Assembly: GCA_965242575.1 (NCBI GenBank)
Contig: OZ251461.1
Location: forward strand, 1,922,001-1,986,000
Origin: JANQOH01 sp965242575
GTDB taxonomy: Bacteria; Pseudomonadota; Alphaproteobacteria; UBA7887
Direction of reading: 5' to 3'
DNA: 64,000 nt
Within the stretch, counting starts at the first letter, position 1, and each line of letters starts with the position of its first letter. Shown piece after piece: positions 17,311 to 26,477 of this stretch. The notes beneath the pieces were generated by a model, which was not told the DNA's origin, did no database searches, and saw nothing but the letters and a program-made list of their open reading frames with translations. A program made the position numbers and the translations under genes.

Positions 17311-18467
17311 CCGCCTTCCCGCGCGCGCTGGCGACGGTCGGCGCGCGCAACCTCTTCTTCCAGCTCCTCGCCGTCGGCCTGACGGTCGCGCTGGTCGTCT
17401 GGCTCGCGATCAACGCCGCCGACAACCTGGAGCGGCGCGGAATCTCCACCGGCTTCGGCTTCCTCGACCGCGAGGCCGGGATGGAGATCGGCGAAAGCCT
17501 CATCGCCTACGACCCCTCGGCGTCCTACGGCCGCGCCTTCGCCGTCGGCCTGTTCAACACGCTCCGCGTGGCGCTGATCGGCATCGTGCTGGCGAGCGCC
17601 GTCGGCCTCGTCGTCGGCTTGGCGCGCCTGTCGCGCAACTGGCTCATCGGGCGGCTGGCGGCGATTTACGTCGAGACGCTGCGCAACGTGCCGCTGCTCC
17701 TGCAATTGTTTTTCTGGTACGCGCTGATCACCGAGGCCGCGCCGCTGCCGGGCGAGGCGCTGAACCCGCTGCCCGGGGTCTTCCTCAGCGCGCGCGGGCT
17801 GCAAATCCCGGCGCTGGTCGCCGACCCGGCGCACGCCTGGGCGCTCGCGGCGTTCGCCGCCGGCGCCGCCGGGCTGTGGGGGTGGCTGCGCCGGGCGCGG
17901 GCGAAGCGCGAACGGACCGGCGCAGCGCCGCCGGCGTGGCCCGCCGCGGTCGTCCTCCTCGTCGTCCTCCCGGCGCTGGCGCTGGCCGCCTCCGGCCGGC
18001 CCATCGGCGTCGAGTTCCCCGAGCTCCAGCGCTTCAACTTCCGCGGCGGGACGGCGCTGACGCCGGAATTCTCGGCGCTCCTGCTGGGCCTCACCCTCTA
18101 TACGGCGAGTTTCATCGCCGAGATCGTCCGCAGCGGCATCCAGGCCATCCCGCGCGGCCAGTGGGAGGCGGCGCGCGCGCTCGGCCTCAAGCCCGGCCGC
18201 GTGCTCAAGGACGTCGTCCTGCCGCAGGCGCTGCGCGTCATCATCCCGCCGCTGACCAGCCAGTATCTGAACCTCACCAAGAATTCGAGCCTGGCGGTGG
18301 CCATCGCCTATCCCGACCTGGTGTCCATCGCCAACGTGACGATCAACCAGACGGGGCAGGCCATCGAGTGCATCGCCATCATCATGGCGGTGTATCTGAC
18401 GGTGAGCCTGGCGATCTCGCTGGCGATGAATCTCTACAACCGCGCCGTCGCGCTGGTGGAGCGGTGA
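17307..18467 (+). CDS. aapQ: General L-amino acid ABC transporter permease (AapQ/BztB type)
   Basis: 386 residues from the GTG at 17307, which overlaps the aapJ stop. Long polar amino-acid permease with the large insert typical of AapQ. The TM-domain signatures are IGRLAAIYVETLRNVPLLLQ near the N-terminus and the EAA-like loop GQWEAARALGLKPGRVLKDV. The C-terminal segment LTKNSSLAVAIAYPDLVSIA is characteristic. It forms half of the inner-membrane channel. Confidence 0.92.
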   Translation: MTAFPRALATVGARNLFFQLLAVGLTVALVVWLAINAADNLERRGISTGFGFLDREAGMEIGESLIAYDPSASYGRAFAVGLFNTLRVALIGIVLASAVGLVVGLARLSRNWLIGRLAAIYVETLRNVPLLLQLFFWYALITEAAPLPGEALNPLPGVFLSARGLQIPALVADPAHAWALAAFAAGAAGLWGWLRRARAKRERTGAAPPAWPAAVVLLVVLPALALAASGRPIGVEFPELQRFNFRGGTALTPEFSALLLGLTLYTASFIAEIVRSGIQAIPRGQWEAARALGLKPGRVLKDVVLPQALRVIIPPLTSQYLNLTKNSSLAVAIAYPDLVSIANVTINQTGQAIECIAIIMAVYLTVSLAISLAMNLYNRAVALVER

Positions 18468-19537
18468 CGGCGCCCGCCCCGCCTGTCCGCGCCGGCGGCG
18501 CCGACGCCTGGCTGCGCGAGAACCTGTTTCCCGGCCCCTTCAGCGCCGCGTGGACGCTCATCGCGGCGGTCGCGGTCGCCGTCGCCGCCATCCCCTTCGT
18601 CGAATGGGCGGTGGCCGCGGCGCGCTGGACCGGGACGGCGGAGGACTGCCGCGCCGCCGGGGGCGCCTGCTGGGCCGTCGTCGGCGAGAAGTGGCTCTGG
18701 ATCCTGTTCGGGCGCTTCCCCGCCGACCAGCACTGGCGGCCCGTCGCCGCCATGGTCCTCGTCATGGGCGCGGTCGCCTGGAGCCTCGACCGGCGGCGCT
18801 GGCGGCGCGAGCTGGCTGTCGTGTGGGCCGCCGCCGCGCTCGGGTTCCACTGGCTGATGCAGGGCGGCGCGCTGGGCCTCGACTTCGTTCCGGTGGAGCG
18901 CTGGGGCGGACTGCCGCTCACCCTGATGCTGTCGGTGCTGGGGGTCGCGCTGGCCTTCCCGCTATCGGTGGTCCTGGCGTTGGGGCGGCGGTCGCGCCTG
19001 CCGGCGATCCGCGCGCTCTGCATCGCCTATATCGAGCTGATCCGCGGCGTCCCGCTCATCAGCCTGCTCTTCATGGCGACGCTGATGCTGCCGCTGTTCC
19101 TGCCGGAAGGGGCGAACCTGAACGATCTGGCCTGCGCGCAGATCGCCATGATCCTGTTCGCCGCCGCCTATTTCGCCGAGGTGGTGCGCGGCGGCCTGCA
19201 AGCGATCCCGCGCGGGCAATACGAGGCGGCGGACGCGCTCGGCCTCTCCTACTGGCGGTCGATGCGCAAGATCGTCCTGCCGCAGGCGCTGGCGCACGTC
19301 ATCCCGCCCATCGCCAACACCTGCATCGGCATTTTCAAGGACACCTCGCTGGTGGTGCTGATCGGCCTGTTCGACCTGCTCGGCGCGGCGAAGGCGGCGC
19401 TCGCCGACCCGGCGTGGCGCGGCTTCCCCGCCGAGGTCTATCTGTTCGCGGCGGCGGTCTATTTCGTGTTCTGCTACGCCATGTCGCGCTATAGTCGCCG
19501 CCTGGAGGGCGAGTTGCAAAGGGGTCCGGCGCGATGA
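18464..19537 (+). CDS. aapM: General L-amino acid ABC transporter permease (AapM/BztC type)
   Basis: 357 residues from the GTG at 18464 (GTGA overlap with aapQ). The N-terminal WLRENLFPGPFSAAWT is typical of AapM, followed by a periplasmic loop with two Cys (EDCRAAGGACWAVVGEKW). The EAA loop is GQYEAADALGLSYWRSMRKI, and the C-terminal permease part ends SRYSRRLEG. It pairs with AapQ to form the channel. Confidence 0.92.
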   Translation: MTAPAPPVRAGGADAWLRENLFPGPFSAAWTLIAAVAVAVAAIPFVEWAVAAARWTGTAEDCRAAGGACWAVVGEKWLWILFGRFPADQHWRPVAAMVLVMGAVAWSLDRRRWRRELAVVWAAAALGFHWLMQGGALGLDFVPVERWGGLPLTLMLSVLGVALAFPLSVVLALGRRSRLPAIRALCIAYIELIRGVPLISLLFMATLMLPLFLPEGANLNDLACAQIAMILFAAAYFAEVVRGGLQAIPRGQYEAADALGLSYWRSMRKIVLPQALAHVIPPIANTCIGIFKDTSLVVLIGLFDLLGAAKAALADPAWRGFPAEVYLFAAAVYFVFCYAMSRYSRRLEGELQRGPAR

Positions 19538-20274
19538 CGTCCGCGATGATCGAACTGGCCGACGTCCACAAATGGTTCGGCGCGTTCCACGCGCTGCGCG
19601 GCGTCTCGCTTTCGGTGGGGGAGGGGGAGAAGGTGGTGGTCTGCGGCCCGTCGGGCAGCGGCAAGTCCACCCTCATCCGCTGCGTGAACCGCCTCGACGT
19701 CCACCAGCGCGGGCGCATTTCGGTCGACGGCGTCGAGCTCGACGACAAGGTGGCGAACATCGAGCAGGTGCGCTCCGAGGTCGGGATGGTGTTCCAGCAG
19801 TTCAACCTGTTTCCGCATCTGACGGTGATGGAGAACCTGACGCTGGCGCCGGTCTGGGTCCGCAAACTGCCCCGCGCCGAGGCGGAGGAGACGGCGCGCG
19901 AATATCTCGCCCGCGTCGGCATTCCCGACCAGGCGGACAAATATCCCGGCCAGTTGTCGGGCGGCCAGCAGCAGCGCGTCGCCATCGCCCGCTCGCTGTG
20001 CATGAAGCCGCGGGCGATGCTGTTCGACGAGCCGACCTCGGCGCTGGACCCGGAGATGATCAAGGAGGTCCTCGACGTGATGGTCGAACTGGCGGACGGC
20101 GGCATGACGATGATCGTGGTGACGCATGAGATGGGCTTCGCCCGCCGCGTCGCCGACCGCGTCGTGTTCATGGACGCCGGCGAGATCGTCGAGACCGCCC
20201 CGCCGTCCGAGTTTTTCGAGAACCCCCGCGAGGAGCGCACGCGGGCGTTTCTCAGCCAGATCCTGGCGCATTAG
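19534..20274 (+). CDS. aapP: General L-amino acid ABC transporter ATP-binding protein (AapP/BztD type)
   Basis: 246 residues, with the start overlapping the aapM stop (ATGA). Walker A is GPSGSGKST, the Q-loop is VFQQFNLFPHLTVMEN, the signature is LSGGQQQRVAIARSL, Walker B is AMLFDEPTSALDPE, and the H-loop is VTHEMGFARRVADRV. It hydrolyses ATP on the cytoplasmic face to power general amino-acid uptake. It is the last gene of the operon. Confidence 0.95.
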   Translation: MTSAMIELADVHKWFGAFHALRGVSLSVGEGEKVVVCGPSGSGKSTLIRCVNRLDVHQRGRISVDGVELDDKVANIEQVRSEVGMVFQQFNLFPHLTVMENLTLAPVWVRKLPRAEAEETAREYLARVGIPDQADKYPGQLSGGQQQRVAIARSLCMKPRAMLFDEPTSALDPEMIKEVLDVMVELADGGMTMIVVTHEMGFARRVADRVVFMDAGEIVETAPPSEFFENPREERTRAFLSQILAH

Positions 20275-20327
20275 GGCGCGGCCGGGCAGGGCTTGCAATG
20301 GACGATGGGTCGGCTTATCCTCGCCGT

Positions 20328-20603
20328 ATGATCGCAGCGACGTTCGACACCCACGCCGCCGTCAAGGCGCTCACGCAAGCCGGCCTTGAACCGGCGCACG
20401 CGGAGGCCATCGCGGACACCGTGCGCGTCGCCGTGTCCGAAGGCGCCGCCACGAAGGAGGATATCGCCAACGTGCGCGCCGACGTATCGCACTTGCGGGC
20501 CGACGTATTTCGTGCGCTCTGGCTGCAAGCCGCGACGGTTATCGCCATCGTCCTGACGGCGATACTCGCGGCCGTCATCGCGCTTATCAACCTGCTTCCG
20601 TAA
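20328..20603 (+). CDS. Small coiled-coil protein with a C-terminal membrane anchor (DUF1640/CCDC90-like)
   Basis: 91 residues from the ATG at 20328 (MIAATFDTHAAVKAL). The N-terminal part predicts a helix, LTQAGLEPAHAEAIADTVR, followed by a heptad-like stretch NVRADVSHLRADVFRALW, and a hydrophobic C-terminal segment of about 22 residues ending INLLP. This layout matches the DUF1640/CCDC90 group, which is often found in mobile or accessory DNA in alphaproteobacteria. No biochemical role is known. An earlier in-frame ATG at 20298 would add ten residues without conservation. Confidence 0.7.
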   Translation: MIAATFDTHAAVKALTQAGLEPAHAEAIADTVRVAVSEGAATKEDIANVRADVSHLRADVFRALWLQAATVIAIVLTAILAAVIALINLLP

Positions 20604-20640
20604 CCGGCGATCCGGCGGCGACTCGATACGGAGAAACGGC

Positions 20641-21168
20641 GTGACTACGAAGGCGGACAAACTATTCTGGGACGCCGTCGACTGGCTGATGGCAAGCTAT
20701 TCGCGGCACCGGTTTTTCAGGGAGCGCGATGTTGTCTGGACCGTGCAGAAACGGCTATTGGAACAAGTACGCCGGCAAAATCTGCTTTACAAAATATACT
20801 ACGATTTTGCCGTTCCGAAAGGCGGTCGTCGAGCAGATCTGGTTCTGATCGAAGAAAACGTCGTTGACGTTGCGATCGAATTCAAGTATGAACCGTCGCA
20901 CGGTCGCGGGAATATCGATATCCCCGAGTCGAAATTGCCGGTGGTAGCCTCTTGGGGCGAGGTTGCCAAAGACGTACAGAGAGTGCGAGAATTCGTGGAA
21001 AATGGGCATGCACGATCCGCATTCTCGCTGTTTATCAATGAAGGCCGTCTTTATCTAAACGAAGAATCTCACGGAGGTTGTTGGGAAAACTGGAGAATTG
21101 AAAATAGCGCCACCGGAATTCCGGTTTTCGTATCCCGATTTTATCGGGACGGAGATTTTTGCCGGTAA
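20641..21168 (+). CDS. Orphan PD-(D/E)XK nuclease-like protein in lower-GC DNA
   Basis: 175 residues from a GTG at 20641 with GGAGAAAC upstream. RRADLVLIEENVVDVAIEFKYEP contains D66, E80 and K82 in the order and spacing of a PD-(D/E)XK nuclease core. No specific family is recognised. Its base composition is close to 50% G+C with many A/T-ending codons, far from the ~70% of the neighbours, which points to recent transfer. It stands alone downstream of the DUF1640-like gene. A defence or restriction role is possible but not shown. Confidence 0.6.
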   Translation: MTTKADKLFWDAVDWLMASYSRHRFFRERDVVWTVQKRLLEQVRRQNLLYKIYYDFAVPKGGRRADLVLIEENVVDVAIEFKYEPSHGRGNIDIPESKLPVVASWGEVAKDVQRVREFVENGHARSAFSLFINEGRLYLNEESHGGCWENWRIENSATGIPVFVSRFYRDGDFCR

Positions 21169-21179
21169 GCGGCGGTAGC

Positions 21180-21602
21180 GTGCCTGGCCGTCGGCAGCGC
21201 GAACGCGAGCGCCGCGCATGCCGCCAGCATGGCGGACCGATCCGGCCAGGCAGGCGACCGACCCGCCGGCCTGGAACGGCAGGCCCGAAAGCAGCGCGCC
21301 CATGAGCCGGCCCGCCGCGCTGGCGGCGTAGTGGAAGCCCACGTCTTCCGCCGCCTTCTTCGACCCGGCACAGGCCAGGACCGGGCAGGAGTGCAGCGCC
21401 GAGTTCACCGGGGAGGGCAGGCCGAACGGCGCCAGCCCCCCGACGGCGATGAGCGCCGGGTCCGCATCCAGCGAGTCCGATTCCGCCAGCGCGACGGCGA
21501 CCGGCGCGGGGACGGCGGCCAGGACCGCCGCCCACAGGCGCGCCGCCGGGACCGCGCGCGACAGGCCGTCGGCGCTGCGGTGGCCCGGCGCCGGCGCCGC
21601 CG
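21180..21602 (-). pseudogene. C-terminal remnant of an ArsJ-like MFS transporter
   Basis: No intact gene lies between 21168 and 21660. On the minus strand one frame reads FGLPSPVNSALHSCPVLA, then CAGSKKAAEDVGFHYAAS and AAGRLMGALLSGLPFQAGG. This strongly resembles the region of ArsJ-type organoarsenical efflux transporters around SALHS...EDVGFYYAANA.GRL.GTLLSGL. After CLAGS the coding continues in another frame (AMLAACAALAFALP), so a frameshift is present. The N-terminal half of the transporter is absent and no start is evident. It is a decayed end fragment abutting the start of the next gene. Confidence 0.55.
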
Positions 21603-21659
21603 CTTGCCCGCCGCCGGCCCGGCCCCTAGGATTGGCGGCGGGCGGACGGGAGGCAGGCG

Positions 21660-23027
21660 ATGAACCTTTCGCGGATGCTGGCGGCGCGCGCGGAGGCGGG
21701 GACTCCGGTGCGCGCCGGGCTGGTCGGCGCGGGCAAGTTCGGGACGATGTTCCTCGCCCAGGCGCGGCTGACGACCGGGCTGCACGTACTCGGCGTCGCC
21801 GACCTCGACCCGGCGCGGGCGCGCGCCAACCTCCGCGCCGCCGGCTGGAGCGGCGAACGATTCGCCGCCGGCGACCTCGACGCGGCGGCGAAGGGCGGCG
21901 CGACCCATGTGGGCGACGATGCGGCGGCGCTGATCGCCCATCCGGCGCTCGACGTGGTCATCGAGGCCACCGGCGACCCGCGCGCGGGCATCCGCCATTG
22001 CTTCGCCGCCATCGCCAACGGCAAGCACGTCGTCATGGTCAACGTCGAGGCCGACGTCGTGGCGGGGCCGCTGCTGGCGCGCCGGGCGGAGCAGGCGGGG
22101 GTAGTGTACAGCCTCGCCTGGGGCGACCAGCCGGCGCTGGTCGCCGAACACGTCGACTGGGCGCGCGCCTGCGGCTTCCGCGTCGTCTGCGCCGGCAAGG
22201 GCACGCGCTACCACCCCGACTTCCACCGCTCGACGCCCGATACGGTGTGGGACAACTTCCACGTCGGCCGCGAAGCCGCCCAGCGCGGCGGGATGAACCC
22301 CAAGATGTTCAACTCGTTCATCGACGGGACGAAGTCGGGGATCGAGATGACCGCGGTGTGCAACGCCACCGGACTGGTCCCGCGGCCGGGCGGCCTCTCC
22401 TTCCCGCCCTGCTCCCGCTATGACTTGGCGGAGACGCTCAAGCCCGCCGGCGGCGGCGCGGCGGACGGCGCCGGGACGACCGAGGTGGTCTCGTCGCTCC
22501 ACCGCGACATGTCGCCGGTGGAGAACGACCTGATGCTCGGCACCTTCGTGGTGATAGCGGCCGACAACGACTACGTGCGCCGCTGCTTCGACGAATACCG
22601 GATGCTGCCGGACAGCACCCGCGGCTACGCGGCGCTGTACCGCCCGACCCACATGATCGGGCTGGAGCTGGGGATTTCGGTCGCGTCGGCGGCGTTGCGC
22701 GGCGAGCCCACCGGCTCCCCCACCGGTTTTCGCTCCGACGTGGTGGCGTGCGCCAAGCGCCCGCTGCGCAAGGGCGAGGTTCTGGACGGCGAGGGCGGCT
22801 ACATGGTCTGGGGCAAGCAGGTCCCCGCGGCGCGGTCGCTGGCGTCGGGCGGCCTGCCGCTGGGCCTGGCGAGCGGCGTCCCGCTGACGCGCGACATCGC
22901 CGAGGGCGAGTTGCTCGTCTGGTCCGACGCGGCGGTGGACGCGGCGGACGACGCGGTGCGCGCGCGCCGCGAGATGGAGGCGGCCTTCGGCCGCGTCAAC
23001 GCGGGCCCGGAGCGCGCCTTCGCGTGA
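21660..23027 (+). CDS. NAD(P)-binding oxidoreductase with C-terminal SAF domain
   Basis: 455 residues. The Rossmann fold is at the N-terminus (VRAGLVGAGKFGTMFLAQ), followed by VVIEATGDPRAGIRHCFAA, which is like homoserine dehydrogenase. The C-terminal ~100 residues (VVACAKRPLRKGEVLDGEGG through SGVPLTRDIAEGELLVW) form a SAF/antifreeze-like fold as found with FlgA or sialate synthase. This two-domain family occurs widely in proteobacteria and is often annotated as a homoserine dehydrogenase-like or apiose/tartronate-related protein; the substrate is unknown. Confidence 0.8.
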   Translation: MNLSRMLAARAEAGTPVRAGLVGAGKFGTMFLAQARLTTGLHVLGVADLDPARARANLRAAGWSGERFAAGDLDAAAKGGATHVGDDAAALIAHPALDVVIEATGDPRAGIRHCFAAIANGKHVVMVNVEADVVAGPLLARRAEQAGVVYSLAWGDQPALVAEHVDWARACGFRVVCAGKGTRYHPDFHRSTPDTVWDNFHVGREAAQRGGMNPKMFNSFIDGTKSGIEMTAVCNATGLVPRPGGLSFPPCSRYDLAETLKPAGGGAADGAGTTEVVSSLHRDMSPVENDLMLGTFVVIAADNDYVRRCFDEYRMLPDSTRGYAALYRPTHMIGLELGISVASAALRGEPTGSPTGFRSDVVACAKRPLRKGEVLDGEGGYMVWGKQVPAARSLASGGLPLGLASGVPLTRDIAEGELLVWSDAAVDAADDAVRARREMEAAFGRVNAGPERAFA

Positions 23028-23046
23028 GCGGCGCACGACCGTCGAC

Positions 23047-23241
23047 AGGATAACGCTCGAGCGCTTCACGGCGTTCGAATCCCTCGACGTCCACGCCTCG
23101 CCGGGCGTGAACGTCCTGATCGGCGCCAACGGAACCGGCAAGACGCATCTGATGAAGGTGGCCTACGCCGCCTGCGCCGTGAGCAAGACGGGAACTCATT
23201 ATACAAATATCGTGACTCTTCATTATGAGACCTCTGCATAA
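23047..23241 (+). pseudogene. 5' remnant of an AAA/ABC-type ATPase cut by an IS
   Basis: A plus-strand frame reads RITLERFTAFESLDVHASPG and then NVLIGANGTGKTHLMKVAY, the first ~50 residues of a RecF/OLD-like AAA ATPase with Walker A GANGTGKT. It has no clear start codon, then loses its character near 23190 in a short AT-rich stretch. The inserted IS begins at 23227, and its end contributes ETSA and the stop. The rest of the ATPase is not present beyond the IS. Confidence 0.7.
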
Positions 23242-24357
23242 CCCGCTGCGGTTATGGTCCGGTCGATTCATGCATAACCCGTTTCGGACGCCGCCTGCGT
23301 CGTTCGTTCCGGCTGCGGAGCTGGATCGTCCGGCGCTACGCGCGCTCGATGCTGCGGAGTCGCTTCCGGACCGGTCGGAGATCGAACGACTGTTGTCGTC
23401 GATCCATGCGTCGCGGAACGGGTCGTCCGAGTTACCCACTTCCGACGCTGTTCCGGGGGCTGTCGCCCGGCGTGCGGTACGGGCTTTCGGACGCGACGAC
23501 GCTGGGGCGGTTCCGGTCTCGCCTTGCGGCGCATGACCTGTGGGAGTCGCCGTTGGGGGAGGCGAACCGCCGGCTGGAGGCGCCGCGCGTCGCGATGACC
23601 GAGGGGTGGGTTAACATTGTCGATGCGACGCCGGCGGAGGCGGCGCGTTCGGGGCGGGGCAAGGGGAAGGACGGGGCTGCGGCCCGGGATCCGGAGGCGG
23701 GGCTTCATGCGAGGAAGGACGGCCGGGGCCGCATGAAGAGCGCCTATGGCTACTCGGTCCGCACGGGGGTTGACGAGGATGGGTTCGCCCGCCTCCGGAC
23801 GGTGACGGCGGGCAGCGTCCACGACAACCGGGAGCGTGATCGCCTGCTGTCAGGCGATGAGACGGCGCTCCATGCGGACGCCGCGGACAGTTCGCGCGAG
23901 ACACGGGACAAACTGGCGCGGTTCGGGACTGCGGGCCGGGCGCCACGCAAGGGCTATCGCGGCCATCCGTCGAGCGAGGCGGACAAGGAGCGCAACGCCG
24001 GGATCGCGGTCGTGCGGTCGGGGGTGGAGCGCGTGTTCGCCGTCCATGAGCGGCGTTACGGCCTCGGACGGACCCGCTTCCCGGGCCTGGCGAAGAACAC
24101 GACCTTCTTCGGCCTCGCCGCCATCGCGCTCGACATCCGCAAGGGCGCCGTGTTTCTGCGCCTCTACGGCCTCGCCCGGCCCGCCGCCGGGGGATAAACA
24201 CGGGACAAGTGCGTCCGAACGGCGGCACATCGGACCGAATCGGGTCGTCGCGCCGTCGAATCGACCCCCCGCAACGCCAAACCGGCGCCCGAATGCGCAA
24301 ACAACCCCGCAGAGCCATAATCCGACCCCGAAAATTCCTCCCTTATGCAGAGGTCTC
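23227..24357. mobile_element. IS5-family element (DUF772/DDE type), defective copy of 1131 bp
   Basis: Both ends carry the 15-bp inverted repeat GAGACCTCTGCATAA. The same element occurs at 54254-56394, where removal of a nested IS leaves 1210 bp, so this copy has an internal deletion of about 79 bp. The flanks (TTCATTAT on the left, GTAAAGG on the right) show no target duplication, which suggests that a rearrangement has replaced one side. Confidence 0.88.
23270..24197 (+). pseudogene. Frameshifted and deleted IS5-family transposase
   Basis: The N-terminal part, MHNPFRTPPASFVPAAELD through LLSSIHASR, is in one frame and the rest in another (RPSYPLPTLFRGLSPG onwards). The segment equivalent to residues ~70-96 of the other copy (SQCLYRDLLFRRF and neighbours) is missing. 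The remaining DDE part (INIVDATPVEA-like and a C-terminal RSGVERVFAVHERRYGL) is still readable to the stop at 24197. This transposase cannot be functional as sequenced. Confidence 0.85.
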
Positions 24358-25249
24358 GTAAAGGTCGTTCAGCCCTTGACCTTCCGGTTTCGGCACTCGC
24401 TTCGCCGCGCGGTAGGCGTCGGACAGCGCACGCTCCTCGTCCACCGCCATCCCCGCGAAGCCGTTGTAAGGCGGGTTGCCCAACACGACGAGAATCCGTC
24501 GAGCCCGTTTGACCCGATTGGCCCGGTCGCGCTCCTCCTCAAGTTCCGGGAACGGCAACGGCGCCGCCGCCCCCGGCTCCCACACCCCGTCAGTGCGTTG
24601 GTCAGGAACACCTGCGCCCGTTCGCCCTCCGCCAGATACACCCCCGTCCCGCAGCGCGGGTCGAGGACGTAGACGTTCTCCGCCGCCAAACCCTCCGAGA
24701 CGCCCAGATCGTCCTTCAGCGCCCGGTCCACACGCGCCACCATGTAGCGGGCCACCTCCGACGGCGTGTACCAAACCCCCAACTGCTTGCGCAATCCGGG
24801 GTCGAACGCCTCGAGGAAGGGTTCGTAGAAGCAGGGCGCCGCCTCGCCCTCGTCGAAGCGGGCGAAGAACGCCGCCCGCTCCACCCGGTCCAGCGCCGCA
24901 GACGTCCAGTCCAGAACCTCCGCCAAACCCAGCGGTTGCAGGCGACCGGACTGCGAGAGTTGCGCCCCCAACGCCTCCTCCAGCGCCGCGCCTGCCTCGC
25001 GCGCGGCTTGCCGCGTTGCGCCTGCTTCACCGTGTAGAGGCCGAAATCGGGCCGCCCCGCGCCTTGATCCGCGAGTTCGCCGACGCAGAACACGCGCGGC
25101 TTGAGCGTCGCGCCGACGGCGCCGAGCAAGGCCGCGAGCGGTGCATAAACCGACCGCTCCCCCGTCGCGCCGCCGGACGCGCGCACGCGCCGCAGTTCGG
25201 CGAAGAACGCCTCGGCGGCGGATTCCAGTTGCGATTTCGTTCCGGCCAT
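24358..25249 (-). pseudogene. Broken type ISP-like N6-adenine DNA methyltransferase/restriction enzyme
   Basis: A start at 25249 gives MAGTKSQLESAAEAFFAELR. After about 80 residues the frame shifts and continues with LRKQLGVWYTPSEVARYM and VYVLDPRCGTGVYL, the SAM-binding motif of N6 methylases. Another discontinuity follows, then RRILVVLGNPPYNGFAG with the catalytic NPPY motif. The gene is cut by the IS end after GLNDLY. The order of pieces matches type ISP or BREX-like single-chain methylases, of which only the N-terminal quarter or so is left. It has at least two frameshifts or deletions. Confidence 0.75.
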
Positions 25250-25387
25250 CGCCCATCTATGAACGAACGCGCCCGGCAACGCAACCCCGCCGTCGCCATG
25301 CCGGGCGCGATCCCGTATGGTCCCGGCGTTCGGCCGGAGCCGCTCGGCGGCGGGCGGACGCGCGCCGGGGGCGAGAGAGGACACGCC

Positions 25388-26089
25388 ATGAGCGAAAGAC
25401 GAGGCGCCGAGGTCGAAATGACCGCGGCGGACGACCATAAGTTCCAGGCCTACCGCGCGCCCGCCGGCGGCGGGCGCGGGCGGCGGGGCGGGCTGGTGGT
25501 CGTCCAGGAGATCTTCGGCGTCAACGACCACATCCGCGACGTCTGCGACCGGTTCGCAGCGGAAGGCTACGAAGCCTGCGCGCCGGCGCTGTTCGACCGG
25601 CTGGAGAGGGGCGTCGCGCTCGGCTACGACGACGCCGGCAGGCGGGCGGGGCTGGACCTGATGCGCCGCGCCGGCATGACCGGGGCGGTGCTGGACGCGC
25701 AAGCCTGCGTCGCGGCGCTGCGCGGCGCCGGGGCGGTCGGCGTCGTCGGGTTCTGCTGGGGCGGGCGGGTGGCGTGGGTCGCCGCCTGCCGCGCCGTCGG
25801 CGTCGCCGCCGCGGTCTGCTATTATGGCGGCGGGATCCACGAACACCTCGATCTTGAGCCGCAATGCCCCGTCATGCTGCATTACGGACGGACCGACGCG
25901 GCGATCCCGCTCGACAAGGTGGAGCTCGTCCGCGCCGCCCGGCCGGAGGCGGAAATCCACCTCTACGACGCCGGCCACGGCTTCAACTGCGACAGGCGCG
26001 GCTCGTGGGACGAAGCGGCGGCGGGCGCGGCGATGGCGCGCACCCTCGCCTTCCTCGGCGAACGCGTCGGCGGGGAGGCCGCGCCGTGA
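25388..26089 (+). CDS. Dienelactone hydrolase family protein
   Basis: 233 residues from the ATG at 25388. The N-terminal GLVVVQEIFGVNDHIRDVCD is the family signature, and the catalytic Cys nucleophile lies in VGFCWGGRVAW. Asp (GRTDAAIP) and His (AGHGFNCDRRGSW) complete the triad. These cytoplasmic alpha/beta hydrolases open dienelactones or related esters. It overlaps the FKBP gene by four bases and is divergent from the broken methylase, with 138 bp between them. Confidence 0.92.
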   Translation: MSERRGAEVEMTAADDHKFQAYRAPAGGGRGRRGGLVVVQEIFGVNDHIRDVCDRFAAEGYEACAPALFDRLERGVALGYDDAGRRAGLDLMRRAGMTGAVLDAQACVAALRGAGAVGVVGFCWGGRVAWVAACRAVGVAAAVCYYGGGIHEHLDLEPQCPVMLHYGRTDAAIPLDKVELVRAARPEAEIHLYDAGHGFNCDRRGSWDEAAAGAAMARTLAFLGERVGGEAAP

Positions 26090-26472
26090 GGCGGCTGGCG
26101 GCGGCGGCCGCCGCGCTCGCCTTCGCGTTGTCGACAGCGGCGGCGGGCGCGGCGGAGCTCGGAATCGAGGAGATCGCCGAGGGCGAGGGGCCCGCCGCTT
26201 CGCCCGGCCACCGCGTCTCGGTCCATTACGACGGCCGCTTGGCGGACGGAACGCCGTTCGACAGCTCGCGCGACCGCGGGCGCCCGTTCGCGTTCATGCT
26301 CGGCCGGGGCCAGGTCATTCGCGGCTGGGATATCGGCATAGAGGGCATGAAGGCCGGCGGCCGGCGGCGGCTGACGATCCCGCCGGAACTGGGTTACGGC
26401 GACCGCGATCTCGGAATTATCCCGCCCAACTCGACGCTGGTGTTCGACGTCGAGTTGCTGAGCCTGGAGTAG
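26086..26472 (+). CDS. Periplasmic FKBP-type peptidyl-prolyl cis-trans isomerase
   Basis: 128 residues from a GTG overlapping the upstream stop. A signal peptide of about 23 residues ends AAAGAAE. The FKBP domain is complete: VSVHYDGRLADGTPFDSS, GQVIRGWDIGIEGMKAGG, LTIPPELGYG and STLVFDVELLSLE. It probably folds proteins in the periplasm. Confidence 0.93.
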   Translation: MRRLAAAAAALAFALSTAAAGAAELGIEEIAEGEGPAASPGHRVSVHYDGRLADGTPFDSSRDRGRPFAFMLGRGQVIRGWDIGIEGMKAGGRRRLTIPPELGYGDRDLGIIPPNSTLVFDVELLSLE

Positions 26473-26477
26473 CTGGC

